The notes below the pieces were generated by a model. That model was not told the origin of the DNA. It did not search any database and saw only the letters and a program-made list of their open reading frames with translations. DNA of 5,726 bases, taken from assembly GCA_003663565.1 (NCBI GenBank), contig QMTT01000073.1, positions 1 to 5,726 of the forward strand, written 5' to 3'. The stretch comes from Thermoplasmata archaeon. Lineage in GTDB: Archaea > Thermoplasmatota > B47-G6 > B47-G6B > 47-G6. The position numbers and the translations under genes were made by a program. Below, piece by piece: positions 1 to 4,998 of the stretch (the first letter of the stretch is position 1; every line of letters starts with the position of its first letter).

Positions 1-216
1 AACTCCTTAGCAGATAAATTATTTGAGAAACTTAAGCCAAGATTCTTAATGGTCGTAGTAAAAGCAAAGCACTTATGTATGGTTATGAGAGGAGTAAAAG
101 AAAACGGAAATATGATAACTTCAGCAATTAGATGGAGAGAAGATTATTATGATAAGATATCTCATTTAAAACAAGAGTTTCTTTCACTACTTGAAATAAA
201 GGAAGATATTATATGA
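1..216 (+). CDS. folE: GTP cyclohydrolase I, type I (C-terminal part; 5' end outside window)
   Basis: Reading frame 1 is open from the first base to the TGA at 214-216 and gives the last 71 residues. GTP cyclohydrolase I turns GTP into dihydroneopterin triphosphate, the first step of both folate and preQ0 synthesis. Seen: a KHLCMVMRG segment (residues 23-31 of the fragment) that matches the HxC plus Arg-Gly block of the family, where the His and Cys are the catalytic and zinc-binding residues (His179 and Cys181 in E. coli). It is followed by a TSA segment and an EFLSLL helix, the usual C-terminal end of the enzyme. The other zinc ligands lie outside the window. The stop overlaps the queC start (ATGA), so the two are almost certainly co-translated. 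Next to queC and a DpdA-like gene, a role in preQ0 supply is more likely than folate. QueF, a relative in the same fold family, was considered, but its motifs are absent. Confidence 0.88.
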   Translation, partial: NSLADKLFEKLKPRFLMVVVKAKHLCMVMRGVKENGNMITSAIRWREDYYDKISHLKQEFLSLLEIKEDII

Positions 217-938
217 AAGCAGTAACTATATTAAGCGGAGGAGCAGATTCAGGAACTTTACTCTATTATCTCTTGGATAAAGGTTATGGAGTATATATTC
301 TGACATTTGATTATAATCAAAAACATAAAAAAGAAATTGAGTATGCTAAAAAATTTGTAGAAGAAACAAAGAAAAGATATCCTGATAATATTTTAGAGCA
401 TAGAATAGTAGATATTTCTCCAATAAGTGATTTGATATCAAAAGGAGCGTTAATGAAAGAAGATGAAGTTCCACATAATTTTTATACAGAAGAAACACAG
501 AAACAGACAATCGTTCCTAATAGAAACATGATTTTGTTAAGTATAGCAGTAGGGTATGCAATAAAAGTAGGTGCTAAAAAAGTATTTTATGGAGCACATA
601 AAAGTGATTATGCGATTTATCCTGATTGTAGAAAGGAATTTGTGAAAGCATTAGATACAGCAGTATATTTAGGAAATCTTTGGACTCCTGTTGAAATTGA
701 AGCACCTTTTGTAGAAATGACGAAATACGAAATAATAAAATTAGGTTTAGATTTGAATGTTCCTTATGAATACACTTGGAGTTGTTACGAAGGAAAAGAA
801 AGACCTTGTTTAGAATGCGGAACATGTTTGGAGAGAACTGAAGCATTTCTTTTGAATAATAGTAAAGATAAGTTACTGACAGAAGAAGAATGGAAAAAAG
901 CAGTTGAGATATATTATAGGAAGAAAAAGGAGATATAA
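213..938 (+). CDS. queC: 7-cyano-7-deazaguanine (preQ0) synthase QueC
   Basis: 241 residues, the normal full length of stand-alone QueC. The enzyme uses ATP and ammonia to convert 7-carboxy-7-deazaguanine into preQ0 in the cytoplasm. Seen: the N-terminal PP-loop SGGADS (residues 8-13), which binds ATP; VPNRN (101-105); the YGAHKSDYAIYPDCR block (126-140), typical of the family; and four zinc-binding cysteines C191, C199, C202 and C205 in the order WSC-x7-CxxCxxC. The PP-loop has Ala where Leu is usual (SGGLDS), a mild change. The ATG at 213 overlaps the folE stop and has AAAGGA at 198-203 as ribosome binding site. There is no glutamine amidotransferase fusion as in the Gat-QueC of E. coli phage 9g, so the expected product is preQ0 itself unless genes outside the window modify it further. 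The stop TAA touches the next ATG directly. Confidence 0.95.
   Translation: MKAVTILSGGADSGTLLYYLLDKGYGVYILTFDYNQKHKKEIEYAKKFVEETKKRYPDNILEHRIVDISPISDLISKGALMKEDEVPHNFYTEETQKQTIVPNRNMILLSIAVGYAIKVGAKKVFYGAHKSDYAIYPDCRKEFVKALDTAVYLGNLWTPVEIEAPFVEMTKYEIIKLGLDLNVPYEYTWSCYEGKERPCLECGTCLERTEAFLLNNSKDKLLTEEEWKKAVEIYYRKKKEI
926..932 (+). promoter_or_regulatory. Shine-Dalgarno site of the DpdA-like gene
   Basis: AAAGGAG lies six bases before the ATG at 939 and inside the last codons of queC. It is one of the strongest ribosome binding sites in the window and fixes the start of the downstream gene, which begins immediately after the queC stop codon. Confidence 0.75.
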
Positions 939-1673
939 ATGGTAATAATATATGCCGCACAAACAAGCACGATTCCTAAACTTTACGACAATTTACTTAT
1001 TTCTTTTTACCATTTAAGAAATGAAAAGAAGAAGATATACTCTTTCTTAGAAGGATTCTTGAACTATGATAAAGTCATAATAGATTCTGGCGGATTTACA
1101 GCAATGAGAAAAAACATATATACGAAGCAATATATGGAAAGTTATCTTAGGTTCTTAGATGTAGTAGAAGGAGTAGTAGAAGGATATTTCTCTTTAGATG
1201 TTCCAGGAAATTTTGAAGAAACTTTGAAAAATCACGAATGGATGTTAGAACAAGGTTATAAACCAATTCCTGTGATACATTATAGATATACAATAGAACA
1301 GTGTAAAGAAATAGTAAAAAATAGTGATTTCTATGCTGTTGGTGGTTTAGTTCCTTATTTTAGAAGAGCGAACGATTTTCAGAAAGCAAAAGTTATTAAA
1401 TGGGTTATAGATATATCAGAACAGTTAAAAGGAAATATACATTTGTTTGGAGTAGGAACATCTATCTTTTCATTTCCTAAAGAATGGATAAAGAAATATG
1501 TAAAGTCAGTAGATTTTTCAATTCATAGAAGATACAAAATTATAGAAACTAAAGGAAAAAAGTATAATTTTAGAATGAATGTTTTATTCTATGGTAATAA
1601 GACAAGTTGTTTGATAAAAGGAGGATACTATACAATAGAATACGAATTGAAGAGGTGGTTAGATGAGGATTGA
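939..1673 (+). CDS. dpdA: TGT-like DNA 7-deazaguanine transglycosylase, DpdA type
   Basis: 244 residues. Members of the tRNA-guanine transglycosylase superfamily exchange guanine for a 7-deazaguanine base; the DpdA branch does this in DNA. Seen: DSGGF (49-53), the family's substrate-pocket motif with its key Asp; SLDVP (85-89); VGGLVP (134-139), matching the GGL loop that contacts the base; HLFGVGT (168-174), matching the LMGVG strand of TGT; and VDFS (191-194), where D192 takes the place of the catalytic nucleophile of TGT. The C-terminal CxCxxC-plus-His zinc site of tRNA enzymes is absent: the only cysteines are C122 and C224. The protein is also much shorter than bacterial TGT (about 370-390 residues). 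Position after folE and queC in a virus genome supports DNA rather than tRNA as substrate. This is inference; the sequence is divergent and a radical SAM-free TIM-barrel relative with another role is possible. Confidence 0.78.
   Translation: MVIIYAAQTSTIPKLYDNLLISFYHLRNEKKKIYSFLEGFLNYDKVIIDSGGFTAMRKNIYTKQYMESYLRFLDVVEGVVEGYFSLDVPGNFEETLKNHEWMLEQGYKPIPVIHYRYTIEQCKEIVKNSDFYAVGGLVPYFRRANDFQKAKVIKWVIDISEQLKGNIHLFGVGTSIFSFPKEWIKKYVKSVDFSIHRRYKIIETKGKKYNFRMNVLFYGNKTSCLIKGGYYTIEYELKRWLDED
1652..1657 (+). promoter_or_regulatory. Shine-Dalgarno site of the ParB-like gene
   Basis: GAGGTG lies five bases before the ATG at 1663 and inside the dpdA coding region. It supports this start, which produces an 11-base overlap with dpdA and implies coupled translation. 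Confidence 0.65.
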
Positions 1674-2319
1674 AGAAATAGAGATTGAGAAACTAATAGA
1701 AAACCCAAAAAATCCAAATAAAATGACGAAGAAAGATTATAATAGTTTAAAGAAAGAAATAGAAAAGAGAGGATTCATTGTTCCTATAATAGTTAGCGAT
1801 AGAGGAGAAAAATACTTTATCTTAGATGGTCATCACAGAGTAAAAGCATTAAAAGAATTAGGATATAAAACAGTAAAAGCAATTGTATTAGAGAATCTTA
1901 CTGAAGAACAGGAACACTATCTCTCAATAAACCTAAATAAGTTAAGAGGAACATTTGAACTTATAGATTATGTATCTTACATTGACACATTATTAAAATC
2001 ATACGGAGAAAAGATATTTGACGAATTATACATAGACAAAAAGGAAAGAGAGTTGATAAAGACAATAAAAGAAGTATCTAAAATTGAGAAAGTATATGAT
2101 TTAATACCTGATGAAGGAACGGTAGATTTAGAAGTAGAGATTAAATCAGCAAATTTCCAAGGAAAAGTAGCAAAATTAGAGTATAATCAAGAGCAAAAAA
2201 GATACATCTTAAAGATAGGAGATAAAGAGATAGAATTCAAAGACATGAGGATAACAATTACACCAGATAAAGCCAAAGCAAGCATTAAGATAATCAGAAA
2301 CATAGAATACAAACTGTGA
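1663..2319 (+). CDS. ParB/sulfiredoxin-fold domain protein (ParB N-terminal domain-like)
   Basis: 218 residues. The first ~95 residues form a ParB/Srx domain: IEIEKLIENPKNPN (6-19) resembles the usual opening strand and NPxNPN loop, then a helix and QxxPI-like segment (GFIVPIIV, 37-44), and the signature LDGHHRVKAL (54-63) with D55, G56, H57, H58 and R59, where the family binds or hydrolyses nucleotide. A helical middle follows (about 95-145). The last 70 residues look beta-rich and match no family I know. No helix-turn-helix like that of chromosomal ParB is evident. The start at 1663 has GAGGTG at 1652-1657 and overlaps dpdA by 11 bases, so translation is coupled to it. Such domains occur beside phage terminases, in nucleases and sulfiredoxin-like NTPases, and, as DGQHR domains, in the DNA-modification proteins DndB and DpdB. 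Which of these jobs applies cannot be read from the sequence. Confidence 0.82.
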   Translation: MRIEEIEIEKLIENPKNPNKMTKKDYNSLKKEIEKRGFIVPIIVSDRGEKYFILDGHHRVKALKELGYKTVKAIVLENLTEEQEHYLSINLNKLRGTFELIDYVSYIDTLLKSYGEKIFDELYIDKKERELIKTIKEVSKIEKVYDLIPDEGTVDLEVEIKSANFQGKVAKLEYNQEQKRYILKIGDKEIEFKDMRITITPDKAKASIKIIRNIEYKL

Positions 2320-2320
2320 T
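2311..2320 (+). repeat. Stop/start junction motif AAACTGTGAT, copy 1
   Basis: This ten-base string ends the ParB-like gene (Lys-Leu-stop) and precedes the ATG at 2325. An identical copy lies at 4984-4993. The last five bases, GTGAT, can pair with the ATCAC part of the 16S rRNA tail, so the element may act as an offset ribosome binding site four bases before the start codon. Confidence 0.45.
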
Positions 2321-2324
2321 AATT

Positions 2325-2843
2325 ATGCCAAGAGGAGTAGATATAAGAGAACAGGCAAGGAGACAAGGAAAAGATTTTAAAGAATTCTGTTCAGAAGCAG
2401 GAAAAAAGGCGAGAGGCAAACCGAAAAGAGTAAGGTTATCTCCGAAAAGAATTTGTAGAAAAGACAAATGTCCGATATATGACTATTGCTTTGCTAAATA
2501 CTTGTCAGTTACAAAATTTGGAGGAAGATGTGCGTTATACCACATGCCAGAAAGGATAAAAGAAGGAGTATTTAAGTTCGCAGAAAAAGGAAGACAAGGA
2601 GCAGAAGAGTTTTTAATTGAGTTATTTTTTTCACTGTATATTGAGTATTTGGGAGAGGAAAAACTATCTTTTAGCGAGAAGTTGAAGTTTTTCAGAGAAG
2701 TTAGAGATTTCGTGAAAACTCTATATGGAGAAAAGAAAGTCATAGAAGCATCAGTAAGTAAAGGAATAGATTGGGAAGATGTTCTAAGAGAGTATGAAGA
2801 GTGGCTAAAAGAAGAGGAAGGTAAAGAAGATGAGGATGAATGA
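2325..2843 (+). CDS. Basic four-cysteine protein upstream of terminase; candidate small terminase subunit
   Basis: 172 residues from the ATG at 2325. A GTG at 2316 in the same frame would add three residues and overlap the ParB-like stop; I prefer the ATG because it has a GTGAT element four bases upstream. I do not recognise the family with certainty. Seen, numbering from the ATG: a strongly basic N-terminal third (RxxARRQGKD, KKARGKPKR); a cysteine cluster C44-x4-C49P-x4-C55-x13-C69 that could hold zinc or an iron-sulfur cluster; a helical middle; and a very acidic tail (EEEGKEDEDE). Some phage small terminase subunits have a DNA-binding N-terminus and lie directly before the large subunit, as this gene does, with an ATGA overlap at 2840-2843. 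A small terminase role is inferred mainly from position, size and charge; a zinc-containing DNA-binding regulator is the alternative. Confidence 0.7.
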   Translation: MPRGVDIREQARRQGKDFKEFCSEAGKKARGKPKRVRLSPKRICRKDKCPIYDYCFAKYLSVTKFGGRCALYHMPERIKEGVFKFAEKGRQGAEEFLIELFFSLYIEYLGEEKLSFSEKLKFFREVRDFVKTLYGEKKVIEASVSKGIDWEDVLREYEEWLKEEEGKEDEDE

Positions 2844-4204
2844 ACACTTTAAAGAAATTTGTAAGAAATGTAAAATCAACTGTGAAATTCCTATTCAATA
2901 TAGAACTCACAAAAACGCAAAGAAAAATAGTAGAAGACATTCTAAAGAAAAAGCACAGACGAATAATAATCCTTGCCATGACGAGATATGGAAAAACCTT
3001 CACAATAGCAATAGCAAGCATCCTATACGCAGTATTAAATCCAGGAAGTAAAATAGTAATTGTAGCACCGAGAGGAGACCAAGGACGAATCTTAATGGAT
3101 TATGTCTATAACCTCTTATCCGAATCCAAACATCTAAAAGGACTTCTACCTTTATCCATGAAAGTAGAGGAAGACATGCTAAAGAAGGAATTCACAAAAT
3201 CACGACTAACTTTACTAAATAAAAGTGAAATCCGAATTCTATCCGCACACGGAAAAGGAGAACAACTTTTAGGATTTGGAGCAGACCTTCTAATTATAGA
3301 CGAATCCTGCCTCATTCCTGACGAAGTATATAGGATGATGATTCTTAGAATGCTCGGAGAAAACCCAGACAGCATATTAGTAGAAATAGGAAACCCAGTA
3401 AAGAGAAACCACTTCTTTGACTCCTGGAACGACCCAAAATATAAGAGATATAAGATAGATTGGAGAGTAGCATTAGAAGAAGGAAGAGTAAGAGAGGAAT
3501 TTATAGAGGAAATGAGGCAAAAGATGACGGAAGTAGAGTTTAAAATCATGTATGAGGCAGAATTCCCAGACGAATCCGAGAACTCTCTTTTGTCCTTCTC
3601 AGACATAGAAAGAGCAATAAACCAAGAAGAACCAGAAGGAGAATTCGTATATGAAATAGGAGTAGATGTGGCGAGGTTTGGATGTGATTATACTGTTATC
3701 ACAATAATCAAAAACTACGATGATGAATTCTACTCAATAGAAGACATAATCCACTTCTCAAAGCAAGACACTATGCAAACAGTAGGTAAAATCATAGAAC
3801 TCTATAACAAATACAAACCAGTAAGTATAAAAGTAGATGAAATAGGAATAGGAGCAGGAGTAGTAGATAGGTTAAAGGAGCAAGGATTACCTGTAAGAGG
3901 ATTCAACGCAGGAAGACCAGCACCAAAAACCTTTAAAGGAAAGAGATTCCAGAACCTAAAATCCTATGTAGCATGGCGGTTAAGAGAACTGTTTAAAGAA
4001 GGAAAAATTAAAATCCCAAGACACAAGAACTTAATAGACGAACTCGTAAAGATAGAATACGAACTCACAAGCACAGGAAAAATCAAAATCAAAGACCCAG
4101 AAGACAAATCTCCTGACTTCTTTGACTCTTTACTAATAGCAATATGGAAACCAGGAATGGAAGGGAGCATAGGATACATACCGAACTTAGAAGGATTTAT
4201 ATGA
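2840..4204 (+). CDS. terL: Terminase large subunit (DNA-packaging ATPase and nuclease)
   Basis: 454 residues, a full-length TerL. It docks on the portal, pumps virus DNA into the prohead using ATP and cuts the concatemer. N-terminal ATPase seen in order: Q27 in LTKTQRK (adenine contact), Walker A-like AMTRYGKT (46-53) with R49, K52 and T53, Walker B LLIIDE (150-155) with D154 and E155 (catalytic Glu), and the coupling motif EIGNP (182-186). C-terminal RNase H-like nuclease: GVDVARFGCD (274-283) with D276 and D283, KVDEIGIGAG (331-340) with D333/E334, and SPDFFDS (424-430) with D426 and D429. All expected metal-binding acidic residues are present, so the protein looks active. The ATG at 2840 overlaps the preceding stop and has GAGG at 2832-2835. 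From here on codons end in C far more often than upstream (Asn AAC 14 of 18). The rest of the packaging genes follow. Confidence 0.97.
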   Translation: MNTLKKFVRNVKSTVKFLFNIELTKTQRKIVEDILKKKHRRIIILAMTRYGKTFTIAIASILYAVLNPGSKIVIVAPRGDQGRILMDYVYNLLSESKHLKGLLPLSMKVEEDMLKKEFTKSRLTLLNKSEIRILSAHGKGEQLLGFGADLLIIDESCLIPDEVYRMMILRMLGENPDSILVEIGNPVKRNHFFDSWNDPKYKRYKIDWRVALEEGRVREEFIEEMRQKMTEVEFKIMYEAEFPDESENSLLSFSDIERAINQEEPEGEFVYEIGVDVARFGCDYTVITIIKNYDDEFYSIEDIIHFSKQDTMQTVGKIIELYNKYKPVSIKVDEIGIGAGVVDRLKEQGLPVRGFNAGRPAPKTFKGKRFQNLKSYVAWRLRELFKEGKIKIPRHKNLIDELVKIEYELTSTGKIKIKDPEDKSPDFFDSLLIAIWKPGMEGSIGYIPNLEGFI

Positions 4205-4252
4205 GGAAAAGTAATAAATACCAAAACAACTCAGATATAAACCACGAGAGAG

Positions 4253-4606
4253 ATGAACAAATACGAGAAGGTAATCAACTACATAAAAACCACTTTCAAT
4301 AAAGAAGTAGGAATACAGCAGGTAAAGAAGAAATCAAACAGAGTGAACTACCAGCAAGGAGAACCTTTAGAAAGATTTATAGAAAAAGCACTAATTCTGT
4401 GGATATTTAAGGAAAAATACAAAGGAGTAGGAGACAAGTTATACATAGACCTACCAGACAACGACATGATAATAAGAGTCCACTTCGGAGCAACAAACAA
4501 GGTAAAGAGAATAGAAGCGTTTAAACTCAAAGGAATAATAAAACGAGACGAGATAGATTTCCTCTACGGAAGGGTAAAATCACTCTATCAGGGAGAGATA
4601 GGATGA
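4253..4606 (+). CDS. Hypothetical protein between terminase and portal genes
   Basis: 117 residues, family not recognised. It is charged and lysine-rich (Lys plus Arg well above Asp plus Glu), with no membrane segment, signal peptide or cysteine. Predicted by eye: an N-terminal helix (about 3-16), a helix around residues 37-57, then short strands (LYIDLP, MIIRVHF, VKRIEAFKL) that could form a small sheet, and a final helix (DEIDFLYGRVKSLY). The start is the only ATG after an in-frame stop at 4238-4240, with just a purine-rich GAGAG run touching it. It follows terL after 48 non-coding bases, the only real gap in the window, and its stop overlaps the next start (ATGA). C-ending codons as in terL (Asn AAC 6 of 7) support it as a true gene of the packaging block. 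A role in packaging or head assembly is possible by position only. Confidence 0.78.
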   Translation: MNKYEKVINYIKTTFNKEVGIQQVKKKSNRVNYQQGEPLERFIEKALILWIFKEKYKGVGDKLYIDLPDNDMIIRVHFGATNKVKRIEAFKLKGIIKRDEIDFLYGRVKSLYQGEIG

Positions 4607-4992
4607 GAGTTTTAAGACCTTATGTTATCGGAGAAACTTACTCACAGAGGTTAAGAGACAGGGAAATAGTTAGAAACCTGATAAAAGAGAGAAAATACAT
4701 AACAAACCAGCATCAAATCCAGGAAGGCAGATGTGGTTTATGTGGAAAATATGATTTAGTATTTCCTGTTACTCTAACACTCTGTTTAAGATGCGGAGAT
4801 AAAAAACTCTACTATGGAACCAAGAGAAGGATAATAAGTTTTGAGAAAAGAGGAAACTGTCTATTCTGCGGAAAGAAAAACTTGGCAGTATATTACGAAG
4901 TAAATACGAACTACTGTTATGACTGCGCATTCAAAGTCGCAAACATAGACAGAAAGAAATTTAAGGGTTTGAAGAGAATAAAGAAACTGTGA
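4603..4992 (+). CDS. Eight-cysteine double zinc-binding protein
   Basis: 129 residues, very basic. Eight cysteines sit in four CxxC pairs: C44/C47 with C61/C64, and C86/C89 with C105/C108. Each set of two pairs, 13-15 residues apart, can bind one zinc ion, so the protein most likely folds as two tandem zinc ribbons or knuckles after a 40-residue basic N-terminal arm (RxRDREIVRNLIKERK). No histidine-asparagine-histidine core of an HNH nuclease is visible, though such genes often insert between terminase and portal. The ATG at 4603 overlaps the preceding stop and has GGGAG at 4591-4595 seven bases upstream. The stop lies six bases before the portal ATG. Binding to DNA or RNA is a reasonable guess from charge and zinc motifs; a specific function cannot be given. 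Confidence 0.82.
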   Translation: MRVLRPYVIGETYSQRLRDREIVRNLIKERKYITNQHQIQEGRCGLCGKYDLVFPVTLTLCLRCGDKKLYYGTKRRIISFEKRGNCLFCGKKNLAVYYEVNTNYCYDCAFKVANIDRKKFKGLKRIKKL

Positions 4993-4993
4993 T
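4984..4993 (+). repeat. Stop/start junction motif AAACTGTGAT, copy 2
   Basis: Identical to the string at 2311-2320. Here it ends the eight-cysteine protein (Lys-Leu-stop) and stands five bases before the portal ATG, followed like the first copy by a TTATG. Chance or shared translation signal cannot be separated with only two copies. Confidence 0.45.
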
Positions 4994-4998
4994 GAGTT

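Noticed and set aside
574..966. 130-residue open frame on the minus strand across queC
   Set aside because: It lies opposite a clear queC gene, has no ribosome binding site or recognisable domain, and its composition reflects the AT-rich complement.
939..1673. Host tRNA-guanine transglycosylase
   Set aside because: Length is about two thirds of a tRNA enzyme, the zinc motif is missing, and the gene sits in a virus operon.
2316..2324. GTG start for the four-cysteine protein
   Set aside because: It would overlap the preceding stop neatly, but ATG at 2325 is a stronger start codon and has the same upstream arrangement as the portal start; it remains possible.
2830..3051. 73-residue frame on the plus strand overlapping the start of terL
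   Set aside because: It starts ten bases before terL in another frame, is rich in Lys, Asn and His as an out-of-frame reading would be, and covers conserved terL motifs.
4196..4203. TTTATATG, resembling an archaeal TATA box before the gene at 4253
   Set aside because: It lies within the last codons of terL, AT-rich words like this are common here, and no other promoter element or evidence of archaeal host supports it.
3106..4224. Minus-strand open frames opposite terL
   Set aside because: They are shadows of a complete terminase gene and show Ser/Leu-rich sequence without motifs.
4201..4302. 33-residue plus-strand frame starting in the terL stop (ATGA)
   Set aside because: The overlap with terL looks attractive, but it would overlap the 117-residue gene by about 50 bases, is very short and has no features.
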